Shown one piece after another: positions 34,447-45,891 of a DNA stretch of 64,000 bases (position 1 is its first letter; each line of letters begins with the position of its first letter). Where the stretch lies: the NCBI GenBank assembly GCA_002007465.1, contig LNAC01000743.1, forward strand, positions 492,851 to 556,850, read 5' to 3'. The notes under the pieces were generated by a model. The model had not been told where the DNA came from. It did not search any database and was given only the letters and a program-made list of their open reading frames with translations. The DNA is from Ailurus styani. Lineage: Eukaryota > Chordata > Mammalia > Carnivora > Ailuridae. Both the position numbers and the translations under genes were made by a program.

Positions 34447-36775
34447 TTTTTTTAATTTAATTTATTTTTTTCAGTGTTCCAAGATTCATTGTTTATGCAC
34501 CACCCCCAGTGCTCCATGCAATATATGCTATCCTTAATACCCACCACCAGACTCACCCATCCCAATCCCCTCCATAACCCTCAGTTTGTTTCTCAGAGTC
34601 CACAGTCTCTCATGGTTCAACTTCCCTCCAAATTACCCCAATTCACTTTTCCTTTTCTTCTCCTAGAGTCCTCCATTTTATTCCTTATGTTTCACAAGTA
34701 AGTGAAACCATATGGTAATTGACTTTCTCTGCTTGACTTATTTCACTCAGCATAATCTCCTCCAGTCCCATGAATGTTGATTCAAAAGTTGGGTATTCAT
34801 CTTTTCTGATGGCTGAGTAATATTGCATTGTATATATGGACCATATCTTCTTCATCCTTTTGTCTGTTGAAGGGCATCTGGGATCCTTCCACAGTTTGGC
34901 CACATTGTGGCCATTGTTGCTATGAACATTGAGGTGCAAATGGCCCTTCTTTTCACTACATCTGTATCTTTGGGGTAAATACCCTGTAGTGCAATTGCAG
35001 GGTCATAGGGCAGCTCTATTTTTAATTTTTTGAGGAATCTCCACACTGTTTTCCAAAGTGGCTGCACCACCTTGCATTCCCACCAACAGTGAAAGAGGGT
35101 TCCCCTTTCTCCACATCCTCTCCAACACTTTTGTTTCCTGTTCTGTTGATATTGGCCATTCTAACGGTGTAAGGGGTTATCTTAATGTGGTTTTGGTTTG
35201 AGTTTCCCTGATGGCTAATGATTATGAAAATTCTTTCATGTGTCTGTTAGCCATTTGTATGTCTTTTTTGGAGAAGTGTCTGTTCACGTCTTCTGCCAAT
35301 TTTTTGACATGATCATCTGTGTTTTGAGTACTGAGTTTGAGTAGTTCTTTATAGATCTTAGATATAAGCCCTTTTCTGTAGTGCCATTTGAAAATATCTT
35401 CTCCCATTCTGTGGGTTCCCTCTTTGTTTTGTTGACTGTTTCCATTGCTGTGCAGAAGCTTTTTGTCTTGATGAAGTCCCAAAAGTTCGTTTTCGCTTTT
35501 GTTTCCTTTGCCTTTGGAGACGTGTCTTGAAAGAAGTTGCTGTGGCTGAAGTCAAAGAAGTTACTGCCTATGTTCTCCCCTAGAATTTTGATAGATTCTT
35601 GCCTCACGCTGAGGCCTTTCATCCATTTCAAGTTTATCTTTGCATGGTTGTAAGAGAATGGTTAAATTTAATTCTTCTATGCCATGCTACACAATTTTCC
35701 TAGCACCATTTGTTGAAAAGTCTTTTTTTCCGTTGGATATTTTTTACTGCTTTGTTGATGATTATTTGACCATAGAATTAAGGGTTCATATCTGGACTCT
35801 CTGCTCTGTTTCATTGGTCTATGTGTCTGTTTTTGTACCAGTACCATGCTATCTTGGTTATCACAGCTTTGTAGTAAAGTTTGAAATCAGGCAAGGTGAT
35901 TCCCCCAGCTTTGTTTTTTTTCTTTTTCAACAATTCCTTAGTGATTCAGAGTCTTTTCTGGTTCCATAAAAATTTTAGGATTGTCTGGTCCAGCACTTTG
36001 AAAAATGCCTGTGAAATTTTGATCGGGATGGCATTGAAAGTATAGATTGCTCTGGGCAGTATAAACAATTTAAGAATGTTTATTCTTCTGATCCATGAAC
36101 ATGGAATGCTTTTCCATCTTTTTGTGTCTTCTTCAGTTTCTTTCATGAGTGTTCTGTAGTTCCTCGAGTACAGATCCCTTTTCTCTTTGGTTAGGTTTAT
36201 TCCAAGGTATCTTATGTTTCTTGGTGCTCTACTAAATGGAATCAATTCTCTAATTTCCCTTTCTATATTTTCATTTTTAGTGTATAAGAAAGCAACTGAT
36301 TTCTTTTTTTTTAAGATTTTATTTATTTACTTGACACAGAGAGAGAGAGATCACAATTAGGCAGAGAGGCAGGCAAAGAGGCAGGCAGAGAGAGAGGGGG
36401 AAGCAGGCTCCCCGCTGAGCAGAGTGCCCGATATGGGCCTCGATTCCAGGACCCTGAGATCATGACCTGAGCCAAAGGCAGAGGCTTTAACCCACTAAGC
36501 CACCCAGGCGCCAGAAAGCAACGGATTTCTGTGGATTGATTTTGTATCCTGTCACATTACTAAATTGCTGTATGTATGAGTTCTAGTAGCTTCAGTGTAG
36601 GGTCTTTTGCATTTCCCTATAAATTATCATGTAATCTGCGAAGAGAGAGAGTTTGACTTCTTCTTTGGCAATTTGAATGCCTTTTATTTATTTTTGTTGT
36701 CTGATTGCTATTGCTAGGACTTCTAGCACTGTGCTGAACAAAAGTGGAGAGAGTGGACATCCTTGTCATGTCCTG
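34447..36775 (-). mobile_element. 5'-truncated L1 LINE with clear target duplications
   Basis: Minus-strand 3'UTR of the 'GTGTTCCAAGATTCATTGTT' type at about 34474-34493, then the ORF2 C-terminus and RT end, stopping at 36775 just upstream of the RT catalytic region. TSDs AACACCTGTATATTTCT (34430-34446) and AACACCTGTATACTTCT (36776-36792), 16 of 17. A SINE is nested at 36305-36512. Several open pieces remain (35284-35631, 35946-36245), but the frame shifts repeatedly. Confidence 0.95.
36305..36512 (-). mobile_element. CAN-SINE nested in L1
   Basis: Reverse SINE. TSDs AGAAAGCAACTGATTTCT (36287-36304) and AGAAAGCAACGGATTTCT (36513-36530), 17 of 18. A short internal duplication of the GCAGAGAGGCAGGCA unit makes it slightly long. 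Confidence 0.95.
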
Positions 36776-36792
36776 AACACCTGTATACTTCT

Positions 36793-37554
36793 GAAATAAT
36801 ATGTGTCAACATGTTTAGCTGTGATTGTATTTGCTAATAAATAAAATGTGTAATAATTATTAATGATTCAGGCTTCTAAAACAACTTATTATTTGAAGAA
36901 CCTATCATGTTGGCATGAATCCCAGAACTTATAAAATGTGAAGTTTATAATGGTAGCATTATTTTTAAATGGATAGAACAATTTATATTTCTTGTGAGAT
37001 CATATAGCAGAATGAGCTAAAAGTAATATCTGAAAATTTAGCCAAATGAGTTCTAGCACAAGGCATCCTTGTTCCAGTTTTCCTAGTTTAAACAAAAACA
37101 GGCCTCCTGTTTTATAGAATAGCTATAGTTATTATCAAGTCCACTTCAGTAGCACAAATTGGCCAAAAGTTTTGGATGAGTAGCATAGGCTGAATAGTTT
37201 GGGGAAAGCTAATTCCTAGCTCCAGGACTTCAAGGTGTCTTAAAATTCTTCCCCCTGATCTTCCAGAGCTCAAAGAGATAACAGTAGGAGGAACTGCTAC
37301 AGAGATAGGATCTAAGGTCCTAGTCAGTGGGCTAAGGGTCTGATTCTATGCATACAGTTTTGATTGACAATCTCAGTCTGGTTAGGAGTGTCTAGAGGCC
37401 TAATTATAAGTAACAGGATTAATCTTGAGATAGGGATCAGAAGTAGTGGGAGAAGATACCAGGTTCGCTTTGGTTGGCAGGAGCTGTGCCAACGCTGCTG
37501 TTTCCTCGCTGTGACTGTGTCAGCCAGCGAGGCCCATGTGGCTCCCAGCAGTAT
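36793..37554. other. Unique sequence, unassigned; GC-richer at 37190-37550
   Basis: AT-rich up to about 37100. The part at 37190-37550 is noticeably richer in G+C and CpG-like words (GTTCGCTTTGG, CAACGCTGCTG, CAGCGAGGCCC). No convincing open frame, RNA or repeat family was recognised. It could be a piece of an L1 5'UTR, an old LTR or unique DNA. Confidence 0.5.
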
Positions 37555-37641
37555 ATCCCATAAGGGGCTAATATCCAAAATACATAAATAACTTATACAA
37601 ATCAATACCAAATAACAATCTGATTAAAAAATGGGCAGAGG

Positions 37642-37846
37642 GGGCGCCTGGGTGGCTCAGTGGGTTAAAGCCTCTGCTTTCGGCTCAGGTCATGATCTCA
37701 GCGTCCTGGGATTGAGGCCTGCATCGGGCTCTTTGCTCAGTAGGGAGCCTGCTTCCTCCTCTCCCTGTCTCTCTGCCTGCCTTTCTGCCAACTTGTAATT
37801 TCTCTCTCTCTGTGTCAAATAAATAAAAAAATAAAAAAAATTTAAA
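37642..37846 (+). mobile_element. CAN-SINE, mustelid-type
   Basis: Head GCGCCTGGGTGGCTCAGTGG. The perfect TSD AAAAAATGGGCAGAGG is at 37626-37641 and 37847-37862. Confidence 0.95.
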
Positions 37847-38300
37847 AAAAAATGGGCAGAGGACCTGAATAGACATTTTTCCAAAGAAGACATACAGATG
37901 GCCAATAAAAATATGAAAAGATGCTTAACATCACTCACCCCCAGGGAAATGCAAATCAAACCACAGTAAAATACCACTTTCCATCTGTCAGAATGGCTAA
38001 AATCAAAAACACAAGAAACAACAAATGTTGTTGAGGATGTGGAGAAATAGTAACCCTTGTGCACTGTTGGTAGGAATGAAAACTTGCAGCCACTGTGGAA
38101 AAAAGTATGGAGTTTCTTCAATAAAGTAAAAATACAACTACTTATGATTCAGTAATCACACTACTGGGTATTTACCCAAAGAAAACAAAAACAGTAATGT
38201 GAAAGGATCTGTGTGCCCCTATGTTTATTGTAACATTATTTATAATAGCCAAACTATAGAAACTGCTCAAGTATCCATTGCTAGATAAATGGATAAAAAA

Positions 38301-38305
<5 letters not shown>

Positions 38306-38350
<45 letters not shown>
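38306..38350. repeat. (AT)n microsatellite in L1
   Basis: About 22 AT units at the position where L1 has a short TATATATAC stretch near the end of ORF2. The length is likely to be polymorphic. Confidence 0.95.
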
Positions 38351-38354
<4 letters not shown>

Positions 38355-38380
38355 CGGCCATAAAAGAGAATGAAATCTTG

Positions 38381-38575
38381 GAATGCCTCGGTGGCTTGGT
38401 TGGTCGAGTGTCCAACTGTTGATGTTAGCTCAGGTCATGATCTCAGGGTCATGAGAGGGAGCCCCGTGTCATGTTCCATGCTCAGTGTGGAGTCTGCTTT
38501 TCTCCTTCTCTCTCTCTCTCCTTCTGCCCTTCCCCCTGCTCTCTTTCTCTAAAAATAAATAAATATTTAAAAAAG
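38381..38575 (+). mobile_element. Old CAN-SINE (early carnivore type)
   Basis: Diverged head GCCTCGGTGGCTTGGTTGGT and the 'gtccaactgttgatgttagctca' segment of older CAN-SINEs. The perfect TSD GAATGAAATCTTG is at 38368-38380 and 38576-38588. Confidence 0.92.
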
Positions 38576-38959
38576 GAATGAAATCTTGTCATTTACAACA
38601 GCATGGATAAAGCTAGAGAATATAATGCTGAGTGAAAAGAGTTAATCAGAGAAAGACAAATGCCATATGATTTCACCCATATGTGGAATTTAAAAGCAAA
38701 ACAAATGAGCAAAAGGGAAAAAAGAGCGAGAGAGAGAGACACACACAAACCAAGAAACAGATGCTTAACTACAGAGAACAAATTGATGGTTGATAGAGGG
38801 GAGGTGGGGGAATGGGTGAAGTAGGTGATGCAGATACATAAGAGTACACTTACCATGATGAGCGCTGAGTAATGTATAGAATTGTTGAATCACTACATTG
38901 TACACCTGAAATGAATATAACACTATATGTTAAGTATACATATTAAAATTAAAAATTTA

Positions 38960-39151
38960 GGGGCACCTGGTAGCTTAGTGAGTTAAGTGTCTGCCTTCAG
39001 CTCAGGTCATGATCTCAGGGTCCTGGGATGGAACCCCACATTGGGCTCCCTGCTCAGCAGAGAGTCTGCTTCTCCCTCTATCTGCTGCTCACCCTGCTTG
39101 CTTTCTCTCTCTAGCTTGTTCCCTCTCATATAAATAGATAAAATCTTTTTA
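38960..39151 (+). mobile_element. CAN-SINE at an L1 poly(A) tail
   Basis: Head GGGCACCTGGTAGCTTAGTG and A-rich tail. Probable TSDs AAAATTAAAAATTTA (38945-38959) and AAAATTAAAAGTTTA (39152-39166). It is inserted in the L1 tail, a common A-rich target. Confidence 0.9.
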
Positions 39152-39214
39152 AAAATTAAAAGTTTAATAAAACTCTTTAAAAATTAAAAATATAAATAAG
39201 TGCAAAGACATCTC

Positions 39215-39990
39215 ATTCAGAGATTGGAAGATTTAATATTGTTTAAGTGTAGTAATTCAGAATTTGATATTCAGATTAGATACAATCTATATTGAAACCC
39301 ATGCTGAAATTTTGCAGAAAGAGAGTAAAGCAACTGGAATATTCATATATTGCTGGGGGTAATGTAAAATTGTGCAACCTATTTGAAAAACAGCTTGGCA
39401 GTTACTCAAAAGTTAAACATAGAGTTGTCGTATGACCAGCAACTCCAATTGCGTATGTATATTCCCAAGAGAAATGAATAACACAAAAACTTTTACACAG
39501 ATGTTTATAACAGCATTACTCATGTTAACCAAAACATAGAAACAACCCAAATGTCCATCAACTGATGAATGAATAAATAAATGAAATGATATATCCCTAC
39601 AGAGTATAAATCTTGGACAATAAAAAAGTATTAATAGATGCTATCTTATAGATAAGACTCAAAACATGCTAAATGAAAAAAGAAGTCACAAAATATTTCA
39701 TTTAAGAATTTAAAGAATTTAAAGTATTCCATTTATACTACATGTCCAGAATAGGAAAATCCATAGAAGAAAAATGTAGATTAATGGTTGCTTAGGGATG
39801 TGGATTTTAGGGGAGAAATGGACAGTGATTCCTAATAGATATGAGGTTTTTGTTTGTGGATGATAAGTTTGTCTCAAAACTGGCTGTGATGATAGTTGCA
39901 AAACTCTGTGACTATACTAAAAGCTACTGAACTGTTCATTTTGGGTGAATTTTATTGTTATATGAATTATGGAATAAGAAATTGTTTTAA
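39215..39990 (+). mobile_element. Ancient L1M-type 3' end
   Basis: The order fits old mammalian L1M 3' ends: AAACAACCCAAATGTCCATC, TCCATTTATACTACATGTCC, AGAATAGGAAAATCCATAGA, TTAATGGTTGCTTAGGGATG, and a final TGGGTGAATTTTATTGTTAT with an A-rich end. It is much more diverged than the carnivore L1s. Confidence 0.85.
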
Positions 39991-39999
39991 AAAAGAATG

Positions 40000-41408
40000 A
40001 CATAGGAGAGAGGAAGATGGTGGGGGATTAGGAGGACCTTAAGCTCCTCTCATCTCATGAACACAACTAGATAACCAGCAAGTCATCCTAAACACCCTGC
40101 TTACTGATCTGAAGACTGACAGAACAAACTGCACAACTAAAGGGAGAGAAGATGTCACATCAAAGAAGGTAGGAGAGATGCCTGGGTGGCTCAGTCAGTT
40201 AAGTGTCTGTCTTTGGCTCAGGTCAGGATCCCAAGGTCCTGGGATCATGGTCTGCAGTGGCTCCTTGGTCAGTGGGGAGCCTGCTTCTCCCTCCACCTGT
40301 TGTCTCCCTGCTTGTGTGCTCTCTGTGACAAATAAATAAATAAAATCTTTAAACAAACCAAAGAAAGTAGGAAATGTGGAGACTTGGTTTAGGGGATAAA
40401 TGGATTATGGGTGCTGTGGAGGGTAAGGACCCATTGTCATGGAGAAGGGCAAGAGATGGGGGAGCACACAGAGGAACATTCAAGAAGAATATTACCCCTG
40501 AGTCATTGACTAGGGGAATGAGAGGGACTGAATTTTGTGAATTCTTGCAATAAGTGAGTTTTAAAGCCTGGAGTATTAAAGTCAGAAGGCTTGGCTGGAA
40601 TCGAGTCTAGAAGCCACTTTCCTGATCCTGGAGAGGAGGTAGGCAAACAACCCCTGTGCAAACAGCATGAAAATAATATTCTGAAGAGTGTCTGGGGCAC
40701 AGTGAGGAAAGATTATTCACTCTTCTCATATCTTGACCCTGAGAAACAATGTTTAAGGAAATACCTCTCCTGCAACAAAGGAGCTGGCTGATGCCATTTC
40801 CATCCCCTCCACACCTCAACATAAACACAGAGCCATTTGCAGGAAGCAACTATGCAGGGATACTGATTGCCTAACTTGTTTACACCAAGCTCTACCCCCT
40901 ATGTTTTAGCAGGACTGTCCTTCTCAGTGAAGTTTGCCTCAATCCCAGTACTCCCTAGAAGACCAGTGCAAAACATTCTCCACACCCTATCTCCCCACCA
41001 GAGTTCTGTAGGTCCTCAGTACTGGTAGAAGTGGTGTGAGGTCTAATTTTAGAAGCAGACCAGAGCACACCTAGTTAAAACTCACCATCTTAAGGCCAGG
41101 AAACAAACAAGATCACGGCACGCAAGGAAAGTCTCTGCAGACAAATTGCCTAAAGGATAGAGCAGTGAAAACACAGCAGAGTGCACAGAGTACACACCCA
41201 AGGCACTCCCTGAAGCACCAGGTTCTGGTCACTACATGACTTCTTCATATGGACATAACTTTCAAAAGCAAAAGATAACTGGCTTTTCCAACACAGAGAA
41301 GAAGCCTGGTACTTATCAAAATGCCAAGATGGAGAAATTAATTCCAAATGAAGGAACAAGATAATGACACAACCAGATATCTAAGCAAAAATATTACAAG
41401 TAACATTC
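40000..41408 (+). mobile_element. L1 5'UTR, plus strand
   Basis: Starts near GAGAGAGGAAGATGGTGGGG (40005-40024), a typical L1 5' end. It runs through a 5'UTR (with one SINE) to the region just before ORF1 (GAAGGAACAAGATAATGACA at 41351-41370). It ends where a minus-strand L1 begins. ORF2 in the same orientation reappears at about 47535, possibly from the same element. Confidence 0.82.
40175..40358 (+). mobile_element. CAN-SINE in the L1 5'UTR
   Basis: Head GCCTGGGTGGCTCAGTCAGT (older arctoid variant). TSDs CAAAGAAGGTAGGA (40161-40174) and CAAAGAAAGTAGGA (40359-40372), 13 of 14. Confidence 0.94.
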
Positions 41409-41841
41409 CCGATGGAGAATTTATTTATTTTTAATTTAAATTCAATTTAGTTAACATATAGTGTATAGTTTCAGGGGTAGAATTTAGTGATCCATCAGTT
41501 GCATATAATACCCAGTGTTTATTACATTAAGTACCCTCCTTAATGTCCATCACTCAAATTACCCTCTCCCCCTCCAACCTTCCCTCCAGCAACCATCAGT
41601 TTGTTCCATATAGATAAGAGTCTCTTATGGTGTGCCTTCCTCTCTGTTTTAATCTTATTTTATTTTCCCTTCCCTCCCCCTATGTTCATCTGTTTTGTTT
41701 CTAAGTTCCACTTATGAGTGAAATCATATGATATTTTACTCTCTGACCTATTTTGCTTAGCATAATACCCTCTAGTTCCATCTAAATTGCTGGAAGTGAC
41801 AAGATTATATTCTGTTTGACAGCTAAGTAATATACCATTAT

Positions 41842-41878
41842 ATCTATCTAATCTAATCTATCTATCTATCTATCTATC

Positions 41879-41920
<42 letters not shown>

Positions 41921-41921
41921 A
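41842..41921. repeat. (ATCT)n microsatellite in L1
   Basis: About 18 ATCT units with one or two interruptions, at the end-of-ORF2 position that seeds microsatellites in several L1s of this window. Confidence 0.95.
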
Positions 41922-42369
41922 CTTCTTCTTAGACATGTGGACTCTGGGCTCTTCCCATATTTTGGCTATTGTGGACATTGCTACTGTAAACATTGGGGTA
42001 TATATGCCCCGTCAAATCACTAAGTTTGTATCCTTTGGATAAATACCTAGTAGTACAACTGGTGAATCATAAGGTAGTTCTATTTTTAACTTTTTGTGGA
42101 ACCGCCATACTGTTTTCCAGAATGGCTGCAATCAGTATGCATCTCATTAACATTTTAAGAGAGCTCCCCATTCTCTGCATCCTCAGCAACATCTGTTCTT
42201 TCCTGAGTTGTTAATCATAGCCATTCTGACCAGTGTGAGGTCGTATCTCATTGGGGCTTTGATTTGTATTTCCCTGATGATGAGTGATGTGGAGCAATTT
42301 TTCATGTGTCTGTTGGACATGTGTATGTCTTCTTTACAGAAATGTCTGTTGGTGTCTTCTGCTTATTTC

Positions 42370-42573
42370 TTTTTTTTTAAAGATTTTATTTATTCATTTG
42401 ACACAGAGAGAGAGATTACAAGTAGGCAGAGAGGCAGGCAGAGAAAGAAGAGAGAGGAGGAAGCAGGCTCCCTGATGAGCAAAGAGCCCGATGTGGGCCT
42501 CGATCCCAGGACCCGGGGATCATGACCTGAGCCGAAGGCAGCGGCTTCAACCCACTGAGCCACCCAGGCGCCC
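42370..42573 (-). mobile_element. CAN-SINE nested in L1
   Basis: Reverse SINE. The perfect TSD TCTTCTGCTTATTTC is at 42355-42369 and 42574-42588. Confidence 0.96.
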
Positions 42574-44724
42574 TCTTCTGCTTATTTCGTGACTGGATTT
42601 TTTGTTTTGTTTTGTTTTTTGGGTGATGAGTTTGACAAGTTCTTTATAGGTTTTGGATACCAGCCCTTTATCTGATATGTGACTTGAAAATATCGTTTCC
42701 CATTACATACATTGCCTTTTAACTTTGTTGATTGTTTCCTTCACTGTGCAAAGGCTTTTTATCCTGATCAAGTCCCAAAAGACCATTGTTTTCTTTTGTT
42801 TCCCTCTGGAGATGTGTCTAACAAGAAGTTTTTGTAGTCAAGGTGAAAGAGATTGCTGCCAGTGTTCTCTAGGATTTTGATGTATTCCTGCTTCACATTT
42901 AGGTCTTTCATCCATTTTGAATTCATTTCTGTGTATGGTTTAAGAAAGAGGTCCAGTTTCATTTTTCTGTGTGTGGCTGTTCAAGTTTTCCAACACCATT
43001 TGTTGAAAAGACTCTTTTTTCCTATCGGATATTCTTTCCTGATTTGTCAAAAATTAGTTGACCATAGAGTTGAGGGCCCATTTCTGGGATCTCTCTTCTG
43101 TTACATTGATCCATGTGTCTGTTTTTGTGTTTGTACCATATTGTCTTAATAATTACAGCTTTGTAATCCAACTTGAAGTCCAGAATTATGATGCCTCTAG
43201 CTTTGGCTTTCTTTTTGAACATTACCTTGGTTATTCTGGATCTTTTCTGATTCCATGGAAATTTTAGGATTGTTTGTTCCAGCTCTGTGAAAGATGCTGA
43301 TGTTATTTTGATAGGAAATGCATTGAATATGTAGATTCCTCTGAGTACCATGACATTTTAACAATACTTGTTCTTTCACTCCTTGAGCATGGAATGCTTT
43401 TCCCTTTCTTTCTGTCATTCTCAACTTCTTTCATAAGTGCTCTATAGTTTTCATCATATAGATTTTTCACCTCTTTTGTTAGGCTTATTCCTAGGTATAC
43501 TATGGGATTTTGTAATTGTAAATGGCTTCAATTCCTTTTTTCTCTTTCCGAAGCTATACTGTTAATGTATAAAAATGTACCAGACCTTGTGTGTTGATTT
43601 TATAGCCTGTGACTTTGTTGAATTTCTGTATTGGTTCAAGCAATTTTTTGGTGGAATCCTTTGGGCTTTCTACATAGAGTATCATGTTGTCTGCAAAGAG
43701 TGAAAGTTTATCTTCTTTATTGATTTGGATGCCTTTTGTTTCTTTTTGTTGTCTGATGACTGAGGCTAGGACTTCCAGTACTATGTTCAACAACAGTGGT
43801 GACAGTGGACACCCCTGTCATATTTCTGGCATTAGGGGAAAATATTTCAGTTTTTCCCCACTGAGGATGATATTCACTGTGGATCTTTTGTATATGCCCT
43901 TTATGACGTTGAGGTGTGCTCCCTCTAATCCTACATTGTGGACAGTTTTAATCAAGACAGGATGCTGTATTTTGTCAAATGCTTTTTCTGCATCCATTGA
44001 GAGAATCTTGCGATTCTTCTCCTTTCTTTTATTAATGTGGTGTTTCATGTTGATTGATTTCCAGATGTTGAACCACCCCTGCAACCTAGGAACAAATCCC
44101 ACTTGGTCATAGTGAATAATCCTTTGAATGTATTGTTGGATCCTATTAACTAGTATCTTGCTGAGAATTTTGGTGTCCCTATTAATCATATTGGTCTGTA
44201 ACTCTCCTTTTTGGTGGGGTCTTTGTTTACTTTTGGAGTCAAGATAATGCTGACATCATAGAATGAGTTTGGAAGTTTTCCTTCCATATTTATTTTTTGG
44301 AATAGTTAAGAATAGGTATTAATTCTTCATTAAATGTTTGGTAGAATTCTACTGGGAAGCCATTTGGCCCTGGGCTCTTGTTTATTGGGAGATTTTTGAT
44401 TACTGATTCAATTTACTTGCTGGTTATGAGTCTGTTCAGATTTTCTATTTCTTCCTGTTTAAGTTTCAGTAGCTTATATGTTTCTAGAAATTTATTAACT
44501 TCTTCCAGATAGCCTATTTTTTTACATAGAATTTCTCATAATATTTCCTTATAATTGTTTTTCTTTGATGTTACTTGTGTTCTCTTCTCTTTCATTCATG
44601 ATTTTATAATTTGGGTCCTTTCTCTTTTCTTTTTGATGAGTCTTGTTAATTCTTTCAAGCAACAAGCTCTTACTTTCATTCACTTGTTCTTTTTTTATAA
44701 AAAAATTCTGTATCATTCATATCT

Positions 44725-44921
44725 TTTTTTTAAATATTTTATTTATATTTTTGACAGAGAAAGAGAAAGAGCACAAATAGGAAGAGCAGAAAGCACAGGG
44801 AGAGGAAGAAGCAGACTCCCTGCTGAGCAGAGAGCCTGATGTGGGGCTCCATCCCAGGACTCTGGAATCATGACGTGAAAAAAAGGCAGAAGCTTAACTG
44901 TCTGAGCGACTCAGGTGCTCC
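44725..44921 (-). mobile_element. Diverged CAN-SINE nested in L1
   Basis: Reverse SINE with many substitutions (GACTCAGGTGCTCC in place of CACCCAGGCGCCC). Probable TSDs TGTATCATTCATATCT (44709-44724) and TATATCATTGATTTCT (44922-44937). Older than the neighbouring SINEs. Confidence 0.88.
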
Positions 44922-45705
44922 TATATCATTGATTTCTGTTCTTCTATTTATTATTTCTCTTCTGCTGGATTTAAGCTTTATTTCTTGTTTTTTGTCCAGG
45001 TCCTTTAGGTGTAAGGTTAGGTTGTGTATTTGAGACTTGCTTCTTGAGGAAGGCTTGTATTGCTATATACTTCTTTTTAGAACTTCCTTTGCTGCATCCC
45101 AAAAATTTTGAATTATCATATTTTCATTTTCATTTGCTTCTATGTATTTTCTTTCCTTCTTTAATTTCCTAGTTCACCCATTTGTTCTTTAATAGGGTGT
45201 TCTTTAACCTCCATGTATTTGTGGTCCTTCCAAATTTTTTTTATTGTGATTGACTTCATGTTTCACAGTATTGTGGCCTGAAAATATCCATGGTATGATC
45301 TCAATCTTTTTGTGCGTGTTGAATCCTGATATGTGACCCTGTATATGATCTGTTTTGGAGAATGTTTCATGGGCACTCAAAAAGCAAGTGTATTCTGCTA
45401 TTGTGGGATGAAATGTGCTGAATATATCTTATAAGTCCATCTGGTCCAGTGTGGCATCCAAAGCTCTTATTTCCTTGTTGATCTGCTTTGATCATCTGTC
45501 CATTATAGTGAGGGAGATATTAATGTCTCCTACTATTATAACACTATTATCAACAAGTTTCTTTACTTTTGTTATTAATTGATTTATATATTTGGCTGCT
45601 CCCATGTTGGTGACATAAATATTTACCATTGTTAGATCTAGTTGGATAGACTCCTTTATTATGACATAGTGTCCTTCTTCATCTCTTATTACAGTCTTTG
45701 CTTTT

Positions 45706-45891
45706 TTTTAAAGATTTTATTTATTTATTTGACAGAGAGAGATTACAAGTAGGCAGAGAGGCAGGCAGAGAGAGAAGGAAGTAGGTTCCCCGCCAAGCAG
45801 GGAGCCCGATGCGGGCCTCGATCCCAGGACCCTGAGATCACGACCTGAGCCAAAGGCAGAGGCTTTAACCCACTGAGCCACCCAGGCGCCC
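45706..45891 (-). mobile_element. CAN-SINE nested in L1
   Basis: Reverse SINE. TSD CAGTCTTTGCTTT at 45692-45704 and 45892-45904, perfect. Confidence 0.96.

Larger units (their letters stand above)
37555..38944 (+). mobile_element. L1 LINE 3' end with three SINEs at or after it
   Basis: Plus-strand ORF2 C-terminus from GGGGCTAATATCCAAAATAC (37564-37583) through AAGAAGACATACAGATGGCC and CACTACTGGGTATTTACCCA to the 3'UTR (ATGCTTAACTACAGAGAACA), ending near ACACTATATGTTAAGTATAC. This subfamily differs from the younger L1s. It is interrupted by SINEs at 37642 and 38381 and followed directly by a third at 38960. Confidence 0.87.

Noticed and set aside
41842..41921. Regularly spaced repeats as a CRISPR-like array
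   Set aside because: It is a simple tetranucleotide microsatellite without spacers, in a vertebrate genome.
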